A stretch of DNA of 46,758 nucleotides from Candidatus Jorgensenbacteria bacterium (GTDB lineage Bacteria; Patescibacteriota; Minisyncoccia; UBA6257; GWB1-50-10). Under the pieces are notes generated by a model. The model saw nothing but the letters and a program-made list of their open reading frames with translations. It made no database searches and was not told where the DNA came from. The DNA lies in contig DRGK01000003.1 in assembly GCA_011050075.1 (NCBI GenBank), positions 1 through 46,758 of the forward strand. Reading direction: 5' to 3'. This document shows, in pieces, positions 9,048 to 17,748 of this stretch (its first letter is position 1; each line of letters begins with the position of its first letter). The position numbers and the translations under genes are program-made.

Positions 9048-10115
9048 ATGTCAAAGAAAGATATTAAAAAAGTATTTGTTGGTCTATCGGGTGGCGTGGA
9101 TAGTTCCGTCGCGGCGCTTTTGTTGCAAAAAGAAGGGTATGATGTTACCGGTATTTTTATACATTCCTATAATGTGGATGGTTGTGCTGAGCGTGATGCG
9201 GACGATGCACGTCGCGTAGCCGCGCAGCTTGATATTCCATTCTACACATTTGATTTTGAGAAAGAGTACTGGGAACGTGTCGTGCAGTATATGATTGACG
9301 GGTACGCACGGGGCATTACGCCAAATCCTGACATAATGTGCAACAAGGAGATAAAGTTTGGGCTGTTCTTGAAGAAAGCACTTGAAATGGGAGTGGACTA
9401 TATTGCTACTGGACACTACATACGCTTACAAAATAAACGGTTATATATTGCTAAAGATAAGAATAAGGATCAAAGCTATTTCCTCTGGACGCTCACACAA
9501 GAACAATTGCAGTACTGTCTCTTTCCAGTAGGGGACTATTTGAAGTCAGAGGTGCGTGATATTGCACGTGAAGCAAGGTTACTGACCGCAGAAAAGAAAG
9601 ATTCTCAAGGTATTTGTTTTTTAGGACAGATACATCTGCGCAACTTTCTGCAAAAATATATTCCGTTGCGTAGTGGTAGTGTGGTGAATGAGAATGGAGA
9701 AAATATAGGCACACATGAGGGTGTCCAATTTTATACCATTGGACAGAGGCACATAGGTGTTGGTAATTTAGCGCACGGTAGCAGTTCTCAACCCCACTAT
9801 GTGGTGGGGAAAGATATACATACAAACACGCTTACGGTTGCCGAAGGCCGTGATAGTGTAATAGCGTCTAAAAAAGAAATTGAACTCCGTGATGTGAGTT
9901 TTGTGAATCGGGAATTTGAAATTGAGAATAAAGAAATTCCCATTATGGCACGAATACGATATAGACAACCACTTGCGAAAGCGGTTATCTATAGCTCAAC
10001 ACCTGGCACCTATAATCTAACCTTTGAAGAGTCTCAAAAGTTTGTCGCTCCCGGCCAGTCAGCAGTGTTTTACTCAAGAGAGGGAGAGTTGCTCGGCGGT
10101 GGTATCATCGTCTAG
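9048..10115 (+). CDS. mnmA: tRNA 2-thiouridine(34) synthase
   Basis: GLSGGVDSSVAALLL, NPDIMCNKEIKFG, ATGHYIR, DQSYFLWTL, DSQGICFLG. Confidence 0.97.
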   Translation: MSKKDIKKVFVGLSGGVDSSVAALLLQKEGYDVTGIFIHSYNVDGCAERDADDARRVAAQLDIPFYTFDFEKEYWERVVQYMIDGYARGITPNPDIMCNKEIKFGLFLKKALEMGVDYIATGHYIRLQNKRLYIAKDKNKDQSYFLWTLTQEQLQYCLFPVGDYLKSEVRDIAREARLLTAEKKDSQGICFLGQIHLRNFLQKYIPLRSGSVVNENGENIGTHEGVQFYTIGQRHIGVGNLAHGSSSQPHYVVGKDIHTNTLTVAEGRDSVIASKKEIELRDVSFVNREFEIENKEIPIMARIRYRQPLAKAVIYSSTPGTYNLTFEESQKFVAPGQSAVFYSREGELLGGGIIV

Positions 10116-10139
10116 TACGGCATATGGTAGAGTAACATA

Positions 10140-11570
10140 GTGCAGCCGTACCAGATCTTTTTCTTTGCATCATTGTCCTTTCTTGTCGGGGTACTTTTCA
10201 AGAGTATTGGACTCGGTGCCGGTATTGTATACGGTACCCTCTTGCTCGCTGCCGTTTTTCTACTTACATACTTCATAAACCACAGAAGGCAGTTTCTGTG
10301 GTTCTGTGCGTTAACGGTACTCGTGCCCGTTGGCGCTGTGTATTTTGAAGCATATGATGTTGCGGTACGTACGCAACATATAGTATTTGACACACCGGAA
10401 AAGTTTCTTGCGACTGTGGTTTCTAATCCAGTAATCCGCGATGCGGTTCAAGAGTTTGCCGTGCAGCTGCGACCGCCATATGAAGGGGGTGTATTAATAA
10501 AATCTGCACGTTATCCGCAGGTAGCATATGGAGATGTGTTAGAAATAACCGGTACCATTACACGTCCTGCGTACGAACGCTATGCAGGATATCTCGCATC
10601 AAAGAAGATATCCGGAATAGCACGTTTCCCAAGGATTGAGGTTACTGAAGATAACGTCGGTTTACCGCTAAAGACGCAGTTATATGAGATACGGAATAGA
10701 GCCCAATATACCTTTGAACGAATACTTGCACCGCGTGAAGCGGCGTTTTTGAATGGTATAACGTTTGGCGGGTACGGTGGATTCAGTAAAGATTTCCGGG
10801 AAGCAATGAGCAGGAGCGGCACGACGCATTTAGTTGCGCTCTCCGGATACAATATTAGCATCATTATTTGGGCTGCAATGGGAGTGTTTCTCACCATCTT
10901 TTCACGCCGCGCCTCGTGGATACTGACAGTACTGTTAATTATTGGATTTGTAGTGATGACCGGAGCTGAAGCGTCGGTGGTACGCGCCGCAATTATGGGT
11001 TCGTTGGTCATTGTGGCTCGGGGTATTGGTAGGACGTACGATATGCGGAACGCGGTGATATTAGCAGCACTCCTCATGGTGCTCGTCAACCCGCACGTGT
11101 TGGTATTTGATGTTGGGTTTCAGCTCTCGTTCTTGGCATTATTAGGTATCGTGTATCTTAAACCGGCATTACAAAAAGTTATGCATGCACGAGAGGAAGA
11201 AGGATTTTTGTCTTGGCGTGATAATTTGTACACCACAACGTCTGCACAACTAGCGGTGGCACCACTTCTCATTACCCAGTTTGGCCAGTTTTCACTGACC
11301 GCGCTTTTAGCAAACGTTGCGATATTAGAACTCATTCCGGTGACTATGGCAGTAGGTTTTGTGATGGCGGCCGTCGCACTCGTTTCGATCACTCTTGCGA
11401 CCGTAATTGGTTGGTTTGTGTATGTTCTCGTCCATATAGAAGTTTTGTTGATACAGTTTTTCAGTATGCTCTACGTACCGCTGCGACCATCTTTAAGTTT
11501 AGGTAGTGTCATAATGTACTATATATTCATTGTAGGTATTTTATGGTGGGTTAACCGTAAAAGAATTTAG
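10140..11570 (+). CDS. comEC: ComEC/Rec2-family competence membrane protein (channel part)
   Basis: Multi-TM; GTTHLVALSGYNISII motif of the competence domain; GTG start. Confidence 0.88.
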   Translation: MQPYQIFFFASLSFLVGVLFKSIGLGAGIVYGTLLLAAVFLLTYFINHRRQFLWFCALTVLVPVGAVYFEAYDVAVRTQHIVFDTPEKFLATVVSNPVIRDAVQEFAVQLRPPYEGGVLIKSARYPQVAYGDVLEITGTITRPAYERYAGYLASKKISGIARFPRIEVTEDNVGLPLKTQLYEIRNRAQYTFERILAPREAAFLNGITFGGYGGFSKDFREAMSRSGTTHLVALSGYNISIIIWAAMGVFLTIFSRRASWILTVLLIIGFVVMTGAEASVVRAAIMGSLVIVARGIGRTYDMRNAVILAALLMVLVNPHVLVFDVGFQLSFLALLGIVYLKPALQKVMHAREEEGFLSWRDNLYTTTSAQLAVAPLLITQFGQFSLTALLANVAILELIPVTMAVGFVMAAVALVSITLATVIGWFVYVLVHIEVLLIQFFSMLYVPLRPSLSLGSVIMYYIFIVGILWWVNRKRI

Positions 11571-11576
11571 AGCACC

Positions 11577-12446
11577 ATGTTTGATAGATTGCTGGAAAAG
11601 GTAGGAAAGAATAAAGTTATCGTTGTCGTCGCGGCACTAGCGATATTGGACGTGTTGGTGTATATTCACCTCCTTGCTCGCAATCCAAATATTACTACGT
11701 ACTTTCTGGATGTAGGGCAAGGAGATAGTGCACTCGTTCGATTAGAAGGTACTGTAGATGTGTTGATAGATGGTGGACCGCCAAATAATCGCGTGGTTCG
11801 CGCTCTGGGAGATGTGTTGCCGTTTATTGACCGATACATTGATGTCGTACTCATTACGCATGTACAGTCGGACCATATAGGAGGATTGGTAGAGGTGTTG
11901 CGCAGATATAATGTTGGTGTAGTGCTTTGGAACGGAGTAGGAGCGGAGACAGCAGTATTTCAGGAACTGTATCGTATCATACAAGAACGCGACATACCGT
12001 TTATTGTTGTCGGAGTGGGGGACACGCTTTGTTACCGATCTTCGTGTTTTATAGTTCTTGCTCCAAGTGAAATGCTCAAGAGCGCATCTGATATCAATAA
12101 TACATCGGTTGTGGTGCTGCTCAAAAATCAAGATATTTCATTTCTTTTTACGGGCGATATCAGTACTCGTGTTGAGCGATTATTGCGTGAACAATATTAC
12201 TTGAGTGTTGATGTGCTCAAGGTGGCACATCACGGTTCTCGGTATAGTTCCTCAGAAGCATTTCTCTCTGCCATTCGACCAAAAGTAGCGGTTATTAGTG
12301 TTGGTAGAAACAGTTATGGACACCCTACATCGGAAACGCTCAAGCGGTTGGCAAACGTAGGTGCGCAGGTACTGAGGACTGATATGCACGGTACGGTGCG
12401 TATCGTGCTGGATAAACAAACACTACATATTTCAAAAGGTAGATGA
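11577..12446 (+). CDS. ComEC-type metallo-beta-lactamase-fold domain as a separate protein
   Basis: N-terminal TM then FLDVGQGDSALVRLEG, LITHVQSDHIGGL, LFTGDIS, VLKVAHHGSRYSS. Confidence 0.9.
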   Translation: MFDRLLEKVGKNKVIVVVAALAILDVLVYIHLLARNPNITTYFLDVGQGDSALVRLEGTVDVLIDGGPPNNRVVRALGDVLPFIDRYIDVVLITHVQSDHIGGLVEVLRRYNVGVVLWNGVGAETAVFQELYRIIQERDIPFIVVGVGDTLCYRSSCFIVLAPSEMLKSASDINNTSVVVLLKNQDISFLFTGDISTRVERLLREQYYLSVDVLKVAHHGSRYSSSEAFLSAIRPKVAVISVGRNSYGHPTSETLKRLANVGAQVLRTDMHGTVRIVLDKQTLHISKGR

Positions 12447-12465
12447 AGTAATATAGAATAGGAGT

Positions 12466-13875
12466 ATGAGAACTCTTTCTAAGGAAATTCTTGAATGGGA
12501 AGGAAAGGAGGTTGAGATGGCCGGTTGGGTTGCGGGTCGTCGTGACCACGGCAAGATTATTTTTGTCGACCTGCGTGATCGCAGCGGTATTACGCAGCTT
12601 GTATTTACACCAAAAGACAAAGATATATATGAGACTGGAAACACACTTCGTTCTGAGTGGGTGATTCGTGTAAAAGGCTTGGTGCAGCGGCGTCCATCCG
12701 GTATGGAAAATAATGACCTACCAACCGGTAAGCACGAGATACAAGTCACGCGTTTGGAGGTACTGGCACAGTCGGAAACACCGCCCTTTTCTCTCGATAC
12801 CGATGGAAATGATGCAGGTGAGGAAATGAGGATGCAGTACCGTTACCTTGATATTCGGAGGCCGCGTCTCACAAATAATCTACGGATGCGTCATTTAGTA
12901 CAGCAGTATGTGCGTGAGTTTCTTTCTGCTCGGGACTTTGTGGAGGTTGAAACGCCGATTCTGGGAAAATCAACACCTGAAGGTGCTCGTGATTATTTAG
13001 TTCCCTCGCGACTGCGGCCGGGCGCATTCTATGCATTACCGCAGTCGCCGCAACAGTACAAACAACTACTGATGGTTGCTGGGATTGAGCGGTACTTTCA
13101 GATAGTACGGTGTTTTCGCGATGAAGATACGCGTGGAGATCGCCAACCTGAATTTACGCAACTCGATATTGAGATGAGTTTTATTGAACAGCAGGACATA
13201 CTAGACCTTGCTGAAGAAATGCTTATCGGATTGGTGCGCGCGTTGTACCCAGACGTAATACTTACTCTGGACAAAAATGGACGTATGCCGCGCCTAACGT
13301 ACCGGGAAGCTATGGATACATATAAAACTGATCGTCCTGATCTTCGAAAAAATACCGAAGACCCAAAAGAACTTGCGTTCGGTATCATTGTAGACTTCCC
13401 TGCGTTTGAGTGGAAAGAACAGGAAAAACGGTGGGATGCGGTGCATCATCCATTCACCATGCCACAGGTGTCGGATGTAGGAGAATTTAATGAGCAGTTT
13501 GAAAAAGATCCGGGTCAGATAATGGCATACCAGTATGACATTGTATTGAACGGATATGAGATTGCTGGCGGTTCCATTCGTATTCACGAATCGGAACTAC
13601 TCACTCGTATTTTTGAGGTGATGGGGAATAAGCGAAAAGATATTGAGGAAAAATTTGGTCACCTCTTGAAAGCATTTCAGTACGGTGTTCCACCGCATGG
13701 TGGTATTGCGTTTGGATTTGACCGTTTGATGATGGTGTTGCAGAATGAACCGAGTATACGAGAAGTTATTGCGTTTCCGAAAACGGGAGACGGGAGAGAT
13801 CTTATGATGGGAGCGCCGAGTGAAGTAGATGCAGAACAGTTGAAGGAACTACACATAAAAGTTGATAAGGAGTAA
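12466..13875 (+). CDS. aspS: Aspartyl-tRNA synthetase
   Basis: AGWVAGRRDHGKIIFVDLRDRSGITQLVF; FRDEDTRGDRQPEFTQLDIEMSF; GGIAFGFDRLMMVL. Confidence 0.96.
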   Translation: MRTLSKEILEWEGKEVEMAGWVAGRRDHGKIIFVDLRDRSGITQLVFTPKDKDIYETGNTLRSEWVIRVKGLVQRRPSGMENNDLPTGKHEIQVTRLEVLAQSETPPFSLDTDGNDAGEEMRMQYRYLDIRRPRLTNNLRMRHLVQQYVREFLSARDFVEVETPILGKSTPEGARDYLVPSRLRPGAFYALPQSPQQYKQLLMVAGIERYFQIVRCFRDEDTRGDRQPEFTQLDIEMSFIEQQDILDLAEEMLIGLVRALYPDVILTLDKNGRMPRLTYREAMDTYKTDRPDLRKNTEDPKELAFGIIVDFPAFEWKEQEKRWDAVHHPFTMPQVSDVGEFNEQFEKDPGQIMAYQYDIVLNGYEIAGGSIRIHESELLTRIFEVMGNKRKDIEEKFGHLLKAFQYGVPPHGGIAFGFDRLMMVLQNEPSIREVIAFPKTGDGRDLMMGAPSEVDAEQLKELHIKVDKE

Positions 13876-13891
13876 CTGGTTATAAAAACAT

Positions 13892-14473
13892 ATGCATCCA
13901 AAAGAAGAAAGAACGTTTTTAATGGTTAAGCCGGACGGTGTTCGGAAGGGGCTTATTGGTGAGATTATCAAGCGCGTTGAGCAGCGTGACCTTAAAGTGA
14001 TTGCACTGAAAATGTTTCAGCCGACGCGTGAAGATATTGATAATCACTATCCAAAAGACGAAAAGTGGATTACGCGCCTTGGAGAAAAGACATTGGATAC
14101 GTACCGAACGTATGGGTATGACCCGGTTGAAGAAGTAGGTACGGACGATCCAATGAAAATCGGCAAGCAAGTGCGCGGTTGGGTGATTGATTACATGACC
14201 TCTGCTCCGCTGGTGAAGATGGTCATACAGGGACTGCACGCTGTGGATATGGTGCGTAAGATTGTGGGACCAACTATGCCAGCAAAAGCAGAAATGGGTA
14301 CGATTCGTGGTGATTTTTCCGTTGACTCAGCAATACTAGGTAACACCGAAAAACGGGCGATCATGAATCTAGTACACGCCTCGGAAACACCTAAAGAGGC
14401 AGAGCACGAGATTGCGTACTGGTTTAAGAAAGATGAGATGCATAAATATAAACGGTTTGGTGTAGACGAATAG
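13892..14473 (+). CDS. ndk: Nucleoside diphosphate kinase with internal insertion
   Basis: FLMVKPDGVRKGLIGEIIKR, RGDFSVDSA, active-site His in NLVHASET. Confidence 0.93.
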   Translation: MHPKEERTFLMVKPDGVRKGLIGEIIKRVEQRDLKVIALKMFQPTREDIDNHYPKDEKWITRLGEKTLDTYRTYGYDPVEEVGTDDPMKIGKQVRGWVIDYMTSAPLVKMVIQGLHAVDMVRKIVGPTMPAKAEMGTIRGDFSVDSAILGNTEKRAIMNLVHASETPKEAEHEIAYWFKKDEMHKYKRFGVDE

Positions 14474-14500
14474 GGGTTGGTAATATGTTATACTGTATGC

Positions 14501-14646
14501 AGATCCCGCTTTTTTAGATTCCGGGTCGAATGAATTACAAAGGGATTTCAATAGTACACTAGTTTGCTGATTCGTTCGGGAACTAGTCGTTGAGAAAACC
14601 CACTTGACTCTCAGCCGGAATCCTTGGAGGCGGGATTTTTTATTTT
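14501..14646 (+). ncRNA. Candidate structured RNA (6S-like shape) upstream of metG
   Basis: -10-like TATACT at 14489-14494. GATCCCGC (14502-14509) pairs GCGGGATT (14630-14637); GATTCCGG (14517-14524) pairs CCGGAATC (14615-14622); ACTAGTT (14558-14564) pairs AACTAGT (14581-14587); ends in a U-rich run. Confidence 0.5.
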
Positions 14647-14674
14647 TTATGGGTCGCGGTGTACAATAGAATCA

Positions 14675-16342
14675 ATGCCTAAGAAAATTTTCATTGGTGT
14701 TGCATGGCCGTACGTAAATGGAGATATCCATATCGGTCATCTGGCAGGGTATTTATTGCCGGCCGATATTTTTGCGCGCTTTCATCGGTATATTGGCAAT
14801 GACGTACTCATGGCTTCGGGTTCTGATTGTTTTGGCACTCCCATTACACTTGAGGCGGAAAAGCGTGGTGTTGCTCCGGAGGCAATAGTTGAGGAATATC
14901 ATAAAAAGCATGTTGAGTTATTCAAAAAGCTCCATATTAGTTTTGACATCTTTACAAAGACCACTACGGACAATCATATTCGTATTGCACAAGATTTTTT
15001 TCTCAAATTTTTAGAAAAAGGATATATATTTAAAAAAACTGTTGAGCAATATTACGATTCCAAAAGTGATAGATTTCTTCCCGACAGGTATATTGAGGGA
15101 GAATGTCCTTATTGCGGATACAAAGAGGCGCGTAGTGACCAATGTGACAACTGCAGCAAAGTGCTTGACCAGGGTGAACTTAAGAACCCAAAGAGCAAGG
15201 TAACGGGAAGCGCTCTTCAGATGAAGGAGAGCGAACATTACTTTTTTGACCTTGCAAAGATTGAGCCATTTTTGAAAAGCTATGTTAAGAGTAAGAAAAG
15301 CGAATGGAAAGACTGGGTGTATAAAGAGACGGAGGGCTGGTTAACACATGGGTTAAAGCCACGGGCGTTCACAAGAGATCTTGAGTGGGGCGTGCCCTTG
15401 CCTATAGATCAAATACCGGAAGATGACCGCATAGAAGGAATTGAGAAGAAGAGATTTTATGTCTGGTGGGAGGCGGTTATGGGATATTATTCTGCATCCA
15501 TTGAGTGGTCTGAGCGTACTGGTAAGGACTGGAAAGAGTTTTGGCTTAATGATGATGCGTTACATGCCTATTTTATGGGAAAGGATAATCTGCCGTTTCA
15601 TACTATGTTCTGGCCCGGAGAACTGAATGTGTTTAATGAGAAACTACATGTACCGGACCTGCCTGTCATAAATCAATACCTCACCTTTAAGGGCAAGCAA
15701 TTCTCAAAAAGCAGGGGAGTCACCGTTGATTCGGCATATATTGTAGATACGTATGGTCTTGACACGGTTCGGTTTTATCTTTCGCTTGTTATGCCAGAGT
15801 ATGCCGATACGAGTTTCAACTGGGACGACTTTAGAGAACGGCATAATGGAGTTCTCATTGGTAATCTTGGGAATTTTATTAACCGTACGTTAGTTTTGTC
15901 AGAAAACCTGGATTTTGGAGATAGTTGGGAAATTAAAGAAAACATCGTTTCCGATGTTGCGCATATCGTAGGGGAGGCGAAGCAGAATCTTGCAAAACCG
16001 GAGTTCAAAAAATATGTGGAATCGATCTTGGAACTCTCTGATTTTGGGAACAAGTATCTCAGCAATGAGAAACCGTGGATGGTGGAGGATGAAGAACAGA
16101 AGAAAGAAATTTTACGCAATGCCTTGTTTATAATAGTTGCGATATTACTTGTTATGAAACCGTTATTTATTGATGCGACAGAAAAACTTGAGAATATGTT
16201 GGGAATCTCGTTTGATGAATGGTCAAAAGAAGAAGCGGACGCAATAAAAAAAGCTTTGCTAAATATAAAGATAAAAAACCCAAAGCCACTCTTTATAAAG
16301 ATTGAAGAGGAGAGTATCAAGAAAGAGAATGGGCGGGATTAG
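14675..16342 (+). CDS. metG: Methionyl-tRNA synthetase
   Basis: AWPYVNGDIHIGHLAGYLLPADIFARF, CPYCGYKEARSDQCDNC zinc knuckle, TFKGKQFSKSRG (KMSKS equivalent). Confidence 0.97.
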   Translation: MPKKIFIGVAWPYVNGDIHIGHLAGYLLPADIFARFHRYIGNDVLMASGSDCFGTPITLEAEKRGVAPEAIVEEYHKKHVELFKKLHISFDIFTKTTTDNHIRIAQDFFLKFLEKGYIFKKTVEQYYDSKSDRFLPDRYIEGECPYCGYKEARSDQCDNCSKVLDQGELKNPKSKVTGSALQMKESEHYFFDLAKIEPFLKSYVKSKKSEWKDWVYKETEGWLTHGLKPRAFTRDLEWGVPLPIDQIPEDDRIEGIEKKRFYVWWEAVMGYYSASIEWSERTGKDWKEFWLNDDALHAYFMGKDNLPFHTMFWPGELNVFNEKLHVPDLPVINQYLTFKGKQFSKSRGVTVDSAYIVDTYGLDTVRFYLSLVMPEYADTSFNWDDFRERHNGVLIGNLGNFINRTLVLSENLDFGDSWEIKENIVSDVAHIVGEAKQNLAKPEFKKYVESILELSDFGNKYLSNEKPWMVEDEEQKKEILRNALFIIVAILLVMKPLFIDATEKLENMLGISFDEWSKEEADAIKKALLNIKIKNPKPLFIKIEEESIKKENGRD

Positions 16343-16403
16343 TATAGTGGCAGCACACTTGCTTCCCAAGCAAGAAACACGGGTTCGATTCCCGTATCCC
16401 GCA
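16333..16403 (+). tRNA. tRNA-Gly(CCC)
   Basis: Cloverleaf: acceptor GCGGGAT/ATCCCGC, anticodon arm CTTGC-TTCCCAA-GCAAG, T arm ACGGG-TTCGATT-CCCGT. CCA not encoded. Confidence 0.93.
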
Positions 16404-16430
16404 CAGAAAAACAGCAAAATTTTTATGGGT

Positions 16431-16491
16431 CCAAGTTTGAAACGGGGGTTCCCTGCCTGCCGGCAGGCAGGGATTTCCGTATCCTGCACAG
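16431..16491 (+). pseudogene. Degenerate duplicate of the tRNA-Gly 3' half, split by a 20-bp palindrome
   Basis: Removing 16452-16471 gives CCAAGTTTGAAACGGGGGTTCGATTTCCGTATCCTGCACAGAAAA, aligning with the tRNA segment CCAAGCAAGAAACACGGGTTCGATTCCCGTATCCCGCACAGAAAA. Confidence 0.8.
16450..16473. repeat. 24-bp perfect palindrome TCCCTGCCTGCCGGCAGGCAGGGA (REP-like)
   Basis: Self-reverse-complementary over 24 bp. Confidence 0.9.
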
Positions 16492-16574
16492 AAAACTTAA
16501 GTGTTTGTGTTTGTTGTCATGTGAAGTCATACAAGTATCTATTGCTACCAAAACTGGATAAATTGACTGTTGCG

Positions 16575-16602
16575 AAGGATACCCCAATAGGGTATCCTTT
16601 TT
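16575..16602 (+). terminator. Rho-independent terminator
   Basis: AAGGATACCC-CAATA-GGGTATCCTT followed by T run. Confidence 0.85.
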
Positions 16603-16752
16603 GTATGATAAAAAAGATAGTGAGTTGAGTATAAGAAACTGTGGGTCGATAAGAAATCAAAAAACTTTTTTAAAAAAATTCTACAAAAGAAAATAAAAAA
16701 AGCTCTAATTGGAAAAAAGAGGAGAAAAATTAAAAAGGCTTCTCCTTTAGTA

Positions 16753-17748
16753 TTGTCCAAACTATTAGAAAATCCGGTAATTTCGCCGGACATAAAAAAT
16801 GACTGGGAGTCCTGGCAAACTTTTAATCCAGGAGCTATTTTACTTGAAGATAAAGTTCATTTTATCTATCGAGCTATTGGAGAAGAGGGTATTTCGCGAT
16901 TAGGATATGCTGTTTCGGATGATGGATTTAAAATTGATGAGCGGTTATCTTATTCTGTGTATGAACATCACATTGCGCACCCGTCATTTAACTACTATTC
17001 TTTTGCTTCAGGAGGGAGTTATGGAGGAAGTGAAGATCCGCGTGTAGTTCGGGTAGGTGAAGAAGATGTTCTTTATATGATCTATACCGCCTGTGATGAG
17101 GGATTAAGAGTAGCATTAACCTCAATAAAAATTAAAGATTTCTTGGAGAAGAAATGGAAATGGAAGCCCGTGACATTAATTTCGCCACCGGGTGAAGTTC
17201 ATAAAAATTGGGTCATTTTTCCAGAAAAGATACGTGGTCAGTATGTTATTCTTCATAGTATCACACCCAAAGTAACCGTATCTTATGTTGATAATTTAGA
17301 GTTTGGTGATGGTGAGTATATTAGTAGCTTTCATGATTCACAAACACGGAAGAGTTGCTGGGACACCTGGGTAAGAGGTGTGGGGCCTCCACCTATCAAA
17401 ACGGAGAAAGGTTGGCTGTTATTTTATCATGCCATTGATAAGCGTGATCCCGGAAAATATAAAGTTGGCGCGATGCTTCTGGATATTAACGATCCAACCA
17501 AAGTACTACACAGATCGAAAGAACCCATTTTAGAACCGAAAGAGCAGTATGAAAACAATGGTTTTAAAGCAGGTATTGTGTATGCTTCGGGAGCAGTAGT
17601 AAAAGACGGGAAGATATTTGTCTATTATGGGAGTGCCGACAATTTTGTTTCTGTGGCTTATGCTGATTTGAAAAAATTTCTGGACGCACTGGAGAAAGAA
17701 ATTAAACCAGAACTTAAACGAAAGGTTATAAAAAAGAAAGTTAAATGA
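16753..17748 (+). CDS. GH130-type glycosidase/mannoside phosphorylase family protein
   Basis: NPVISPDIKNDWESWQTFNPGAI, HFIYRAIGEEGISRLGYAVSDDG, GGSEDPRVVRV, YHAIDKR...YKVGAMLLD. The TTG start is uncertain; the frame is open upstream to 16624. Confidence 0.85.
   Translation: MSKLLENPVISPDIKNDWESWQTFNPGAILLEDKVHFIYRAIGEEGISRLGYAVSDDGFKIDERLSYSVYEHHIAHPSFNYYSFASGGSYGGSEDPRVVRVGEEDVLYMIYTACDEGLRVALTSIKIKDFLEKKWKWKPVTLISPPGEVHKNWVIFPEKIRGQYVILHSITPKVTVSYVDNLEFGDGEYISSFHDSQTRKSCWDTWVRGVGPPPIKTEKGWLLFYHAIDKRDPGKYKVGAMLLDINDPTKVLHRSKEPILEPKEQYENNGFKAGIVYASGAVVKDGKIFVYYGSADNFVSVAYADLKKFLDALEKEIKPELKRKVIKKKVK

Noticed and set aside
16259-16489. Minus-strand ORF containing the peptide PACRQAG
   Set aside because: It runs across the metG end, the tRNA and the palindrome; it is a by-product of the repeat, not a gene.
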